Notes: generated from the sequence alone by a model not told the origin. A stretch of DNA of 64,000 nt from Lobosporangium transversale (GCF_002105155.1 NW_019029030.1:239943-303942), one strand, 5' to 3'. Numbered from the stretch's first letter, positions 46,780 to 59,412 are shown. Numbers and translations are program-made.

Positions 46780-48287
46780 CATTAACATACTGTTAGTATT
46801 GAGATGCGTATACAAAAAAAACTCCCTTCGGCTGAATAAGATACATTACTGGCAACAGTTTCCTCATTCGTAGAAGCCACGTCAAGTGATTGCTTTCGGA
46901 ATGATCGCGAGTGCTATTTTGATGATATATCCCAACCGCCATAATGAACATTCCAAAAAAAAAAAAAAAAAAAAAAAAACATAAGCTTTATATCAAAAGA
47001 TTCAGCCAGCTTTTTTTTTTTTTTTTTTTTTTTTTCATTTTCCCCTTCTCACTTTTGCAAACCATTCTCCTTCAGGAGTACTTGGATCAGCTCTACTAAC
47101 TTCCCCATCTAAAAAAGCAATAGCTTGCACACGCTGGTTGAATTCTAGCTCTGAAGAAGAAAAAGAGAAGAGAGAGAAAAGGTGTTAAACCAATCATGCT
47201 TTCAAAGTTCATACAAGGTTTATAAGGCTTTTTTATACCAATCTTACTTATGGCCTCATACAGATCCAGCGTAGCAGTTGTGCCTGCACTAAATGCAACA
47301 AATATCACGCAGTTGGCAATGGACTTTCTGGAAATGAAAGGAATTGTTTGTTTTTTTTAGATTTACGAAAATCTAAGTACCAGTAAGAAACAAATAAAAA
47401 ATATAAAAAGTACCGGATTAAATCTTCCCAGACGCGTTGGACATGCAAAGCACGTGTTTTACGGTTCTTTGGTTTCCCTTCGTCATGGTTTGGATCACAT
47501 AGGATAATAGCCCATTTTTCTGCTAGAGCCCTTTCGATGTACGGAAACTGGGTTGCTAGTCCCCATTGCCCCCGTTTTCCGTTCGTAAACAGTTTTCGGG
47601 CCCATTGTCCCGGAGGCACTTCTCCTAACCCTTGAACAATGACCATGAGCTTTGGATTTGAACGATAGTCTTTTCTGGACGGATGTGGAGATATAACAAA
47701 ACGAAAAAAAAAAAAAAAAAAAAAAAAAAGGACACAATAAAGAACAGCCATTATCAAATCAAAAGACTTTTTGTTTTCATAAAAACAAAAAAAAAGACTC
47801 AAATAATTTACGTTGCATAGACTTGTGGGCAGCGGGGGCCACGTCTAACTACTGTTTTAGCTGGAAGCTTCAAGTCTAAGGTTGCAGGAACATAAATCGG
47901 ATAAAAATCAAATCTCCGTTGAAGTTCGTCGAAGATATGTCTCCTAATCATCACTGAAGTTGAACAGAATATAAGGAAATGATCTCGATAATATTTAAAA
48001 AAAAAAAAAAAAAAAAAAGATCTTTACGTTGGACATATTCATAGTGTTCTTGCTGCGATTCAAAATCAAAAAAGCGTCCTTGATAAGATCCAAATGAAAT
48101 AGAATAATATTGTATTTCCTTTAGTAACAGAAAGGTAAATGATTTTGTCTTCTTATAACCTTTTAACGATATTGCAGCGTTTTTTGTGGACTGTACCCTC
48201 CTTGTCAACAAAATCATTGTTCTGATCGAAATGCCATCCTTTCTCAATATACCAATCTGGGCTTTCTTCTTCTTCTGAAAACGACAT
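46510..48287 (-). CDS. Arb2/FAM172-domain alpha/beta-hydrolase-like protein
   Basis: Eight exons on the minus strand: 48287-48168, 48118-48028, 47953-47812, 47674-47414, 47327-47239, 47150-47053, 46913-46850 and 46730-46510. They close in phase to 361 residues. Motifs fit the Arb2/FAM172 fold: VIVQGLGEVPPGQWARKLF, ATQFPYIERALAEKWAIIL, DPNHDEGK, CVIFVAFSAGT (position of the nucleophile elbow) and AIAFLDGEVS. S. pombe Arb2 sits in the Argonaute chaperone complex ARC with Arb1; animal FAM172A is nuclear and acts in Argonaute and splicing contexts. The canonical G-x-S-x-G is not kept, so catalysis is doubtful. The first donor (GTTAAA) is the weakest point; the second exon's start is chosen by phase. 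Four of the seven introns hold pure T-runs in the sense direction. The C-terminal exon ends in a Ser/Pro-rich tail. Confidence 0.75.
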
Positions 48288-48610
48288 GTTGACTTGTCCT
48301 TGCTTATTATTATTATCAGTGGGAACTCTTTGAATGTTGAGCAACAAAAAAAGAAAATCAGTTTGCCCTCTTTTATTGAGATGAATGAGAGCAGTCACAT
48401 GATAGGAGGGGGCTTAGACCAAGAGCGTTCTTTTTTTATTGCTTCTGAGGATTTAAGGTCCTTTACTCTCTCCATTGATAAATAGATATATATTTACATA
48501 TGAATAAAAAAAAAATAAAAAATAAAACTAAAATCTGGATATTATTCAAGGGAGAAAAATAGAGAAAACTACAAAAGTAAAATACAAAAAAGGTCCCTCT
48601 TTCTTTCATA

Positions 48611-48997
48611 TTAAAATTGGGAAATAACAGCAACGCACCCGACCAAGCCCACGGTGGCCAGCATGCGTTGCCAAGTATACTTTCTGTAAGGGATTCCAAA
48701 GAACCGGAAGTGATCAATGATGCAAGAAAAGATCAACTTTGCAGAGATGATAATTGCAGTAGTGGTGCCGGCGCCCAACTTGGGGATGGACAAGATAGTG
48801 ATGATCACAAATGTGGCTCCCAAAACACCTCCTGTCCAAGACCACCATGGGGCCTTCGACATCATCAACATCAGGTTGGATGGTGGACGGCCTCGTACCT
48901 CGATCAAGAAGTAGAGGCAGGACGTAAGAGCACCTATAAAACAACAGATGTTTCGGTTTAAGAGTTAGTTTGAAGATCGAAACCTTTATATTGATCC

Positions 48998-49036
<39 letters not shown>

Positions 49037-49332
49037 GCCAATCAGACTGAAAGCAGGTGATCAAGCGAATTATTACCAATGCAGAAAACAATTGTGGAGG
49101 ACAGTCCCTGGCCAGTATATTTGCCCAGCTGGGCGTTGATGGCTCCTTGAGATGCGGTCGAGACACCACCGATCACACAGAGGAGTGAACAGAAGATGAC
49201 GCTGTCAAGGATAGACATGCGCTTTTGCTTGATGGATCGTACAGAGGCTTGCCTCGAGACCACTTTGACATCAGAGAGCTCTGTGACTTGTGAGGCATTG
49301 TCATGATGCATTGTCGGGGTTTGAGTGGCCAT
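48611..49332 (-). CDS. DMT-superfamily YdcZ/DUF606-type membrane transporter
   Basis: Two exons, 49332-49077 and 48933-48611, join in phase to 192 residues. A soluble N-terminus of about 45 residues (MATQTPTM..., Ser/Val-rich) precedes five hydrophobic helices. The second half has the family pattern PWWSWTGGVLGATFV, PKLGAGTTTAIIISAKL, IDHFRFFG and WQRMLATVGLVG. Bacterial YdcZ proteins are about 150 residues and are treated as small drug/metabolite exporters; the substrate is unknown. The gene has an ordinary intron and an N-terminal extension, so it is fully domesticated in the fungus whatever its origin. The intron contains an A-run of about 32 on the plus strand. Confidence 0.85.
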
Positions 49333-50145
49333 GACGGTAGAGGGAGGAAGTATGTGTATGAAGTTTGATAATTATTCGATAAATTAGATCAGAAAGAAAG
49401 GAAGATCTCCAACGACGATCAGGGTGGTTAAAAAAGGGATATGAAGAATTTGCTTGATTAAAAGATGAGTAAAGAAAGCCTTGATCCTGAATCAGAGTGT
49501 AAATATGGTATCAATGTGAATGATGAGGATCAGACAGACAAAGAGTGGAGAGGGACAGACGTATCTGTTGTCAGGAGAAGTGGAAGGATGGTCAGTGGAA
49601 GTAAGTTGGAGGGAAAATGAAGAGAAAAGAAAGAGGAGAATTGTTGTCGGAGTCTGCGTACTTATAGTCGCTTCTGAACTGCTCAACTCCATGCACAACA
49701 GCAAAAAACACGGGCAGAATTTTTCATGTTGCACAGGCGGAACACATGCATCTCTTATATAGATAGACCCTGTTATTCTATTGATATATATATACAAATG
49801 TTTAACCAGTACATGTTTGAATCTGGGACCATTTCAATCCCAGTCTAATCGAGTCCAGTATTATGAGTTTATATTTTTGTATTTATCCATATTTATCCAT
49901 GTGATATGTACAGTTTATGAATGCTTATGGTTCCTGCTGTACTGAACATGTCATGGCCATGGAGTATATACCTTTCGTCCAGTAAAAAATGACTAACTGC
50001 TCTTGTTCAGGAAGGCCGAGAGGCAGAATCAGACTCGGCCTAAATATTCCCCGCATTTTTTCTTTTTCTCTTTTTTGGTTTGAATATAGTTTCTATTCTA
50101 TAATCTTATTTTCGGTATTCATTCTATAGTGCAGAGTAAGAAATG

Positions 50146-50180
<35 letters not shown>

Positions 50181-50937
50181 GATCTTAAAGCCTTGACAGG
50201 GACTTTGGATATGCCTGAGGAGCATTAACTATCTATCTTGAAATGTCCATGATGGTACATGTACCCTGTGCCATGGTACGGGTTGCAGCAAGACTTTGAT
50301 GATGTGGAGAATAAGAGAGGATTCGCCGCATTTTGATTGTCGTATAGAACCAATGTGGGTTCGTGAATGTTGTGTAATGATATATTTATCGTCTATAGTA
50401 GTATATATATTTATATCGCCAATTTTATTTGGTCACGATATATACCTTATATTTTTAATCTAAAAACGATGATTGAATTGTTCTGGTGGCATTTCACTAC
50501 GTGACGGACTTGCAACAATACTCGCAACAAGCGAGCCAATTGGCTGCCAATACACTCGAAAGTATTCAAAAAATATAAGGTATCATGACCAAATGAAACG
50601 GGCTATATCATGACCAAATGAAATTGGCGATATTTCTATACTTGGCTTCTTTTATGGTCATTGATCACTAGTCAAGTTACGCATTTTCAGGTACAGAGGT
50701 CTTGGAACAAATTATCCCTAACAGCTGTCTCAACACCAACACTGATAAAAACATTAGGACAAATGTTCAAAAAAAAAAAAAAAAAAAAAAAAATGCGGGG
50801 AGAAACATTTCAGCTTTGGCTATCCTCGCATCCCCATTATTTTCTTAATTCTATACCGTCCACAATGTAATGAACGCTATTGCGCTTTGTTTTTTACTCT
50901 TTGCATTGAGCTTCTTCACTTTCTCAATCCCAAAGTT

Positions 50938-50968
<31 letters not shown>

Positions 50969-52961
50969 CGCGTGCCTTTGGTTTATTATAACGTCTTAGC
51001 TGGTTTCGTCTCTCTATACTATTCCGATTCCGATTCCGATCCGCCAAGGATAACAGATATTACACGGTGTATTATATACATGTATATTAAAGGATTGCTA
51101 TAGAGTTATCCTGTAAAAAGGTACAAATGCCTAATAAAGTGTAATGAGAATGCGGGGAACATCCCATTACGGAAGATAGGATGGCATGGTGAGCTGTTAC
51201 ACATGCATGCTCCAACTGAGGCGTCTATAAACTATATCATCTCATTTTTTTACTAATATGTAATTGACCCCGGATTTTTTGATATGAGCAGTGTACATTA
51301 ATGCAAGTTAATTGCACGTTGTGAGAGTTGTTCAAACTTCAAGGTACCTCTTTACCGTCCCCGCTGGAATGGGCATATGCCCGTTTTGATCGTCAAGGCC
51401 CCTTAATATAACACACCTAGCGATTCTAGTCAAAAAGCAGCTAAGCTTTTTTCTTAGCAAACTTTGTGTAGGTACCAGATGCCATTAAAAGCAATAAGTA
51501 TTCTTGATATTAAACAGCTCTAGAACCATGATTGCTGTTATTTAAGCCGGGATACTTCGTCCTTTGATTTACTGATAGGAGTATAGGTAGATTGGAGCTT
51601 TACTTTTCTAATAAGGTGACTTATTTAAAACTATCTTTCCCGAGAAAAAACCCTTGTCTTTTCCACCTGCACTCTTCTGGGTAGCCGTTCATCATCGTTC
51701 ATCATCGTTCAACATCTTGGCCTTGTCCCACCTCAAGCCCAATTTCAGCTTGTAATCTATATTGACAGAACGTTTTACCCTTTACACGCTGCTGCAGATA
51801 TGTCTTTGTTAATATGGATGTGATTATGGGGTGCAGGTATATGAATTTTTATCTTATGGCGCATCTACAATAGAGATATATGGCTAGTGAGGGCTGATAA
51901 GATCTTTAGTACTGGGTATGGAGATAAAAGCTTGACGCCGAGGATCATGCAGTTCATCCCCTATTCCTGTCGTTCTAAACATTGATATCACTACAGAGCA
52001 AAGCAAAACGAAAGGATATCTTTGACTTGATAAAGACGAAACTATATATAATATGACTAGAGGTATAGATAAAGTAGTGGCGATGGGTATCGACTAGAGG
52101 TATCTGAGCTCTAAGTAATACCGTGACTGTAGCTAGTTTAGCCAGCAAGATCACCAGGAGGAGTTTAAGAATGTCAGGAATCATAGGGGTTTTTTTTCCC
52201 TCCGCATTGGTATGTACAACCTGTTGTGGTGATCGCTGGCGCGGCCCTAGCAGATCTTACCGTTCAAAATGAGGGCTCGAAAATTAATGCTATTTGCACT
52301 TGTTTAAATAAACCGCATAGCATAATGACATGGCATCAAAGGATTGTGATGCTTTATATGGTTACTCATTTTCAATTACGAGAATTTTGATAAGTAAACC
52401 ATTTGTATTTGAAAAGGTCTAACCAAAAAGAACGACAAGCTTGACTCTCTGCTCTGAAGGCACATCATGTTTGGGTTTCAGATAGAAAGTCATGAGAGAC
52501 CTTTATATCCAGGTTGCATTATACGGCTATGAAATAATGGATATGATCTATCAATTTTTTTTAGGTACAGGATGAACTCGTACATGTTGAAATGAAGGCG
52601 TTTTCACATCAGCCAATGAGCGCGCGACAAGAGAGATCAGTGTTTTCGTGTTGTGATAGGGAGTGAAGGTGAGTGCCTGAGATGAATGAAGCTTTACGCC
52701 CTTTTTTTATTTTGTCACTTCATCTATTTTCATTCCCAACCCGTCCTTGATCAGCTCTCACTTTCTTTTTCTGTTGGCTGGAATATCTTCAACGGCGATA
52801 CAGGAAACGAAAATACAGGATAGAGGGATTGTTATTGCTGCTGCAAAAACGCGTGAAAATAACCAGGAAACGAGCCCAATTCCTTAGTATACATACACCC
52901 TTTGGAAAACAACAACGACCACACAATTGGAACCAACAAACTAGCTTTCTATTCAAAGACT
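49333..52961. other. Gene-poor region with an inverted-repeat element
   Basis: About 3.6 kb without a supported gene. Contents: an A-run at about 50143-50177, the element at 50413-50633, an A-run at 50769-50793, a (GATTCC)3-like microsatellite near 51020-51039, and a tandem CGTTCATCAT repeat near 51688-51718. Short frames here are low-complexity. The 150 bp before 52962 should contain the lectin promoter. Confidence 0.5.
50413..50633. mobile_element. MITE-like inverted-repeat element with internal duplication
   Basis: The left arm (50413-50456) runs from ATATCGCCAATTTTATTTGG to ACCTTATATTTTT. The right arm (50568-50633) is its reverse complement but longer: the block ATCATGACCAAATGAAA occurs twice (about 50582-50598 and 50607-50623). 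The core of about 110 bp is unrelated and non-coding. Overall length is near 220 bp. This is a different family from the element at 18.8 kb. Confidence 0.75.
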
Positions 52962-53427
52962 ATGGCCATCTCAAAAAGACGCTTCTTGTTTGGGACGGTG
53001 GCTCTCTTGTCGGCAACAGCCTGTTTGGTCCATCGAGCCCAGGCATATTTAGATGATGAAGATGATGAGAATGTGCATTCACTGAGGACCCATTCCCTCT
53101 ATATGCCTTATATCGGTAAGGTCCTCAATCAGCTACTCCCCTGCTTTACTTTCTCTGTGTCTCCTTTTTTTTTTTTTTTCTCTTCATTGTCTAAAAAAAA
53201 CATACATCAGTTCTACTGTCCTGTTTGAAGCATTCAGCTTTGCTGTTTTAAAAAAGAATTCATTGCTGCGAGAGCCTTTCAGAACTCCTGCTTTTTTATA
53301 CCGCATTCCGGTATTGTCTTGTCCTACCCCTTGATATTGTGTTTTTTTTCTATTTATTGAGCGATCATCTGGACAGGAACATGAGAGATACCATGCAAAG
53401 AGAATCACTAAGAGAGAAAGAGAGGGG

Positions 53428-53462
<35 letters not shown>

Positions 53463-53860
53463 AAGGAGGCAAACAATACCTGTAAGCTGTAACGTGCGCC
53501 CCTGTCAACACATCTGCAATCATGGTTCGTTTCTGGAAGATTCCTGTTCATGTCAAGCAAGAATGAAGGACATTAAATCGCGCATGGGGGTGGCATAACA
53601 GGGTTTTTCAGGGGAGACGAAGTTGATTCAACGAAAAAACTATAATTGTTTGCCATTGAGCAATTCAAATGGCTTGAATGAATATATTATAAACAGGTCC
53701 TCCTTCTCTCTTGTTTTTTTTTTTTAACTTCGCTTCAGTCGGCATTTCTTGTTTCTCGCTTTTTCTTCGATAAACCACTTTCTCATTTTTTTTTCTTTAA
53801 CACTTTAATATCTGCTATTCCCAAAACATTGTCCACCCAATCCAGACAATACTGCACTCC

Positions 53861-53897
<37 letters not shown>

Positions 53898-55831
53898 AAA
53901 GAAAGAAAGAAGAAAGACAAGATGAAAAAATGACAATATATGATCTACATCAACATGTGTGGACATGTCGCTGGAGAAAAGAATTGACGGAGTGGCACAT
54001 ACATCTAAAGATAAGAGGATGATTCTATGGTAGAGGATGAAGAAGATAATGAGCAATTAGAGATTAATGAGACGTTAAAAGGCATGGATGATATATATAT
54101 ATATATATAAAGAGTCAAGGGGCAAGATAAGGTTGGAAGGATTAAAGGGAAAAAAAGTAAAAGAGGGTAGAACAGGAACAAAAGGTAGAAAAGAAAGAGG
54201 AGGCAAAATAGGAAGAAAAGGTGGCAAAGGACGAAAAGAGGGTCGAAAATAAGATGTGATGAAGAATAAGAGAGAAGAAAAGGCTAAAATCTAATGGATG
54301 GCTCCGAAGAAGACAAGTATGACAAGAGAACGAACAAGAGGGATTAGAAGGATATGAATGTTGAGTGTGTAGAGGATAAAAAAAGAAAAAGAAGCGTAAA
54401 GAGGAATAATGGCTAAGAGTACGGGTAGAAGTGTGAGTGAGCTGAAGAACATCATTCCCAAATACGCGTTTCATATTGCCAACTAACGCGTATGCCACGT
54501 CTTTTAATGCTTAATTGTACTATTTTTTCCTACCTTACTTGATAGATCAGGATCTTCAGAACCGCTGGTTTGACTTTGGTGGCGATACAATCATCAACAC
54601 CAACCATCAAATCCGTCTGACCCAAGATTATCCTTCGCAATCGGGCTGGCTCTGGAGCCGTTTGGTAAGGATGCAATTTTTTTTTTCTTCATTCATTTCT
54701 AGTTATCCTAGTTATTGCAGCTTATCCCACTTGGTGCTAGCATTATGTAGTGGCTTTGTTTCTTAACTTCTACTGTTCTTACTTCCAATTCAAAGCCCCT
54801 AACTGCACCCAACTTCCAAATCGAGTTTGAGTTCAAGGTCCATGGCAAGGGCGATGGCCTTGTTGGTGATGGGTTTGCAGTATGGCTCACAAAAGAGCGT
54901 GCAGAACCTGGTCCAGTCTTTGGAAACCGCGACAACTTTGAAGGCCTGGGTATTTTCTTCGACACTTATGCTAACGCTAGGCAAACAGTGAGTACTCATG
55001 AACACCAGTTTTTTAATTTTGATATCCTTTTTTTATTTTTTTATTTTATCCGCAAGTGTATATGCTAAGAGTAATTATCGATAACCTTTTTCTTGGTATA
55101 GCATTCGTTCCCTTACGTCATGGCAATGGTTGGTGATGGTAGAACATCCTATGACAATGCTCATGATGGTTTGAATAATAGAGCTGCCGGATGCGAAGCT
55201 GACATTAGAGGCAAAGATGTCCCCACCAAAGGACGTATTTCCTATAATGGAAACTCACAGACTCTCAAGGTAAGGACACAGCTATATAGGCATCCGTAAT
55301 CCTGGCTTTTGACTCTAGCACCTTCTATTCTCCCATCCTCCTATTCTCTATCTCTTTGTTGCTTATGCTTCACATTATTGTTGTTTTTTATTGTCGGTTT
55401 TTTCTAGCTCGAACTTCGGACTACGGAGTCAGATAAGTCGGACACTTGCTTCATTCTGACGGACCTTAAGCTACCACCAGCCTTTTTCCTTGGTTTCACT
55501 GCAATCACAGGCGGGGTCCATGACAACCACGACATCATCAGTGTATCAACATATGTGTTGGATAAGGGCGAGGACTTTTCTGTTGAGGTATGAGAAATTA
55601 ATCATTGGATTCTACAATTCTACATAATGATAATGTAGGATATTTACTTAACCTTTTTGTGAACAATGTGCTTTTCCTTGGAATATGCAGAGAGCAAATA
55701 ATACCCGTCCTCCCTCGGGCAAGTCAAGCTTTGGCTGGGTCCTCAAGCTACTCGCTGGCAGCGGTGTCTTTGCAGGAATTGTATTCATTGCTTTCAAAAT
55801 GACCAAGAAGAATGACAGAGCGCGGTTTTAG
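52962..55831 (+). CDS. VIP36/ERGIC-53-like L-type lectin, type I membrane cargo receptor
   Basis: Cargo receptor of the early secretory pathway that binds high-mannose glycans. Six exons join in phase: 52962-53115, 54546-54664, 54796-54987, 55102-55269, 55408-55587 and 55691-55831, for 317 residues. It has a signal peptide (MAISKRRFLFG, cleavage near AQA), then the lectin fold: WFDFGGDT, SGWLWSRLPL, GDGFAVWLTKE, the ligand-binding GLGIFFDTYAN, and FLGFTAITGG. A C-terminal transmembrane helix (GSGVFAGIVFIAFKM) is followed by a short basic tail ending KKNDRARF, with Lys near the membrane and a terminal aromatic as in VIP36/Emp47-type sorting signals. The conserved Asp and Asn of the carbohydrate site are present. 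The first intron is 1.43 kb, far longer than any other in this window, and holds A-runs near 53430-53459 and 53866-53892. Confidence 0.93.
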
Positions 55832-56417
55832 ATGAAGTTGACTAGTTGAATTTTTCTTTTTTCTTTTTTTCTTTTTTTTTTTTTTTTTTTTTTGAGATAT
55901 TTAAAATCAAGGATGTGAAAAAAAATATATATTTGGAGCTTGTTTCTGTCCAATTGAAGATAGGAGAATAGTTATTGTCTCTTTATTGCTAGGTAACGTA
56001 GAAGGATTTTCAAACCACCTACTATCAATCATATTACCGTACTTCAGTATCATTATTTTTTGACGTTCAAGTTAGTTTATGGCGAATGTTCATGCTATTA
56101 TGTAGCCGTCTTTCGCTCCTCCACCTCTGTACTCACAGGCTAACAGCAAATCTCTCTTCTTGTCATCCGGTCCACGTGATATGTGTATCAAATTCTGCCC
56201 ATGGCTTTTTATGATGGGCTTTCTTAGCACAGGTATCTAAATTTATCAACATGGATGGCTGTGTCAAGCAAAATAGGAGGAAGAAAGGAGACCTGATAAT
56301 GTGATTAGCAAAGAAACCACCTCTTGCCTCTCTGTCTACTTTTTTCCTCTCTCATTTTTTCTTCATTTCTTTTTCTTCATTCATTTCACAACCCCCAAAG
56401 AATAAGGATCCCACACC
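55832..56417. other. Spacer, no supported gene
   Basis: Lectin 3' UTR with a T-run (about 55873-55893), then the promoter of the MARVEL-like gene with a pyrimidine-rich leader (about 56320-56390). Confidence 0.5.
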
Positions 56418-57278
56418 ATGAAACTGACTCCAACATCCATCACCCTTTTTCTGGTTGAAATAGGAACTTTTTTCTCGGAACTCATCGTCGCTATATGTTG
56501 CGGCTTATATGTCTCATCCTATCCAAAGTCCTCTGAAGCGACGTCGCTCTCTGGCATAGCTATTGGTACTTTTGCCTTTGCCATCTTGAGCACCCTTGCT
56601 ACAGCTGTGCTCATTTTACGTCAAAAGTATGGTAAAACCATGCGAGCCATCTTTGAGAGCGCATGGGTCATTTTTGCGACTACGATGTGGATCCTAGCTG
56701 CTATAGGAGGTATTGCTTATCCACCTAATGGCATGTCGAACGTTTCGTGCAAGATCCTACCCAACGGAACAGAAACATCGGATCCAAACTATACTCGTGC
56801 ATGTCAATCCATGTTTGCATCAACAGCCTTCTGTATCGTCACGGCACTGTTCTACATCGCGACTATGATCATGCTATTTGTGTATTCAGTCAAGAGGACC
56901 TATCATGATCGCAAGTCAAAAAAGAAGCAAGTCGGAGGTCATTACAAGTTATCCATGACACCCTCTCAATACCGTCGTTCAGAAAAGGAGGTTGAAGAAG
57001 GCAAGAACCTTAAAGGGGCAGGCGAACACGAGGAGGATGAACAAGACCAACAGCAGCAACAACAACAAGAAGAAGAAGAAGAAGAAAGGTCGGGGGCCAT
57101 TAAAGATGGACATTTTACAGAGAATGTCTACAAAGATCCAATGGTTTCAAACGTTCCTGTCACACATCAGCACCACATGAATCTGCAGCAGCAGCAGCAT
57201 CAACAACAGCAATATCTAAATCAACATCAACAACAGCAAAGCTTATGGAATCAACAGCCAGCGTATACTCCATATTAA
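56418..57278 (+). CDS. MARVEL-like four-helix membrane protein with Gln-rich tail
   Basis: Intronless, 286 residues. Four hydrophobic helices are visible at about residues 8-32, 44-67, 80-100 and 130-155, with a short loop containing two cysteines (NVSCKIL and TRACQSM) between helices three and four and potential N-glycosylation sites there. This matches the MARVEL/non-classical-export-factor topology. The cytoplasmic tail is basic (KRTYHDRKSKKKQ), then Glu/Gln homopolymer runs, and ends QPAYTPY. Fungal MARVEL proteins act in plasma-membrane domain organisation (eisosome/MCC) or septation; the specific role here is not known. Confidence 0.85.
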   Translation: MKLTPTSITLFLVEIGTFFSELIVAICCGLYVSSYPKSSEATSLSGIAIGTFAFAILSTLATAVLILRQKYGKTMRAIFESAWVIFATTMWILAAIGGIAYPPNGMSNVSCKILPNGTETSDPNYTRACQSMFASTAFCIVTALFYIATMIMLFVYSVKRTYHDRKSKKKQVGGHYKLSMTPSQYRRSEKEVEEGKNLKGAGEHEEDEQDQQQQQQQEEEEEERSGAIKDGHFTENVYKDPMVSNVPVTHQHHMNLQQQQHQQQQYLNQHQQQQSLWNQQPAYTPY

Positions 57279-57746
57279 GCATATCCAATTCAGCTATTGA
57301 CACTGACAATAGTTAAAGTTCGCGGCTTTTCGTGAGTATTAATGTATATATCTACAGCATAAAACCATTCAATACATGAGTATATAGCATCAATTCCAAC
57401 TCTCTATCAATGATATCAATAACAATTTTTTATTTTATTTAATTTTATTTTATTGTTGACGCGTGTGCTCACATACGAGAAACGCGTACTCGACGTACTT
57501 ATAACCCATATTCGCGCTTTGCTTAAAAGACATGAATTATAATGCGATATTTGTAAAAAGTGTTTCATTTAGTCATTTTTAAAGTTGTGGCTTCGAACCC
57601 GTTCACCTTGTGGAGGCTGTGTAGGTTACCAGCCAGCGGACGAAGCGCAAGGCGAGTCTCCTTAGATGCTCAAGTTAGCCAAATATGCGACTCCCCTTAT
57701 GTGGGCTATGTGAGTCATGTGAGCCAAAATATATGTGAAAGTTCAC

Positions 57747-57929
57747 TCACTTGTCTCTCCCCTCCACAATTTCTGGCTCGGAATCTAACACATCCGAAGA
57801 ATAGTCTTCACCATCATCGTAGGTGCGCTCTTCAGGATCCATATCAACGTCGGAAGAGTCATCATGATCGTAGAATTCGAAGCCTGGCTCAACGATCTCT
57901 TCAGTTGCATTCTCCGATACTGGAGGCAA
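57747..57929 (-). pseudogene. Isolated exon-like acidic fragment
   Basis: A minus-strand frame begins right after a TTAG acceptor and ends near a GTGAGT donor. It encodes a very acidic segment (DSSDVDMDPEERTYDDGEDY). Another open stretch with a GTAACT donor lies upstream at about 58163-58300, but the phases could not be joined into a gene. It may be an exon of a decayed gene or of a repeated family; I do not recognise it. Confidence 0.3.
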
Positions 57930-58658
57930 CTAAGGTATCAGTAGTGACGACCTATAATTTGCATTAAGAAAAATAATTAATTATAAGCTAATGAACTAAT
58001 CGAAATAGCTAGTATGTTCATGATATTTATAAACACCACCATTGTGGAAAGGACGGCTAATACTATCTATCTCAGAGAGAAAGAAGACAGAGAGTTAGAA
58101 ATGTAGTAGGCTAATTCGAATTTACGCGTCTGTTTTTTTTTAAAAAAGTAAAAAAGTTACCTGGGACAAGAGATGGACTACAAAACACGAGAAGGGCCTG
58201 AATGGAGTCTGCAAGAGAGCTATCCTGACCGAAATAAAATGGGTAATGAGCGGTAGAAGAGGATTAAATGGCGATGGTGAATCGGAAGTAGCAATTGGCA
58301 AAGAGAGGTGGTTTTAGCGAGAGACTCTCTAGCAAAAAGCTTATTACGCCACCTTAATAATAGCCACGATAAAAAAATACTACTACCAAGCTTTAGCTTC
58401 TAAGAATATTCAATCCTTCGCTTCATCATCATAACATTTTCCCTACTCATACCCAGAATCCTTCGTAATTATTGTACTCGCACCATTCTTCTCTCTCCAT
58501 TCGAACAACATGACTGTTTAATTTAAGGCAATTATACTAATTATCTTGTACCATTTTATTTAATTAATTGATCTAGCGATTAATTGATCTCGTTTTACGC
58601 GTCGTCAATCCCATTTTTACCCTCTTTCTGCTCATTAATCTCTCACTGATCTCACTGA

Positions 58659-58694
<36 letters not shown>

Positions 58695-59412
58695 TAACAG
58701 GTATTTCCACAGATTGCCCTTATAATAATGAACATTGGACTCCTAACGTATCTATGAGGGTGGAATATATTACGATATAAGCAATATATTCATACGGATG
58801 GGACCTTTCAGCCACTGTCTAGGGATCCTCTGCTCCTAGATATGCTCAATGTCACCCATCTGATACCTTATAGGTGCCGGCAGAAAGGGAGATTTTTACA
58901 TTGTTCAAAACATAGATAAAAAGTTTAATTCTGTGCAAATACACACTAGTGCTTCATTCTTCCAAGACTGGAAATAGGATGGTCGTTTAAGGAGTTTGTG
59001 GAGACAGGGCCATAACCACCCCAACTTTGAAAAATAATATACGTGTACGCAATCCGAAAGGCGCGACATTGAGTTGCTAAGGCAAGAATACGAGAACATA
59101 AGGATCGAGAGAACCATCAGTACATCACACAATGGCACTAGCTGAGAGGAGAGAAGTGTCCGCAAAGCAAGCCATATTTGCCTTTCAGCACGTGCATGTG
59201 CACATGAACTTCGTAGTGACGAGCCTGAAAAAACTACAGAGTTTATTTGGTAGTGGTGTGCATCGCATAAACAATTCCTTCTATCTTCTAAGGACTCTAA
59301 TCTGTACTGCATTTTTTAACGATGCAAGACTGAGTTAGTACAAAGGAAAATTAATCTGCTCCATATTCAGGTCGGGGGCCGTACCTCTCTACCAGCTTTA
59401 ATCCAAGGCAAA
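57930..59412. other. Intergenic, no supported gene
   Basis: Holds a CT microsatellite of about 30 bases (58656-58685) followed by a T-run. Several short frames exist on both strands; none has recognisable motifs or splice support. Confidence 0.45.

Noticed and set aside
50870..51103. Short frame beginning with a signal-peptide-like hydrophobic run
   Set aside because: The hydrophobicity comes from T-rich sequence; the rest is a microsatellite and it is not conserved-looking.
53184..54498. Minus-strand frames inside the lectin first intron
   Set aside because: Low complexity, derived from GA-rich and A-run DNA, with no recognisable domain.
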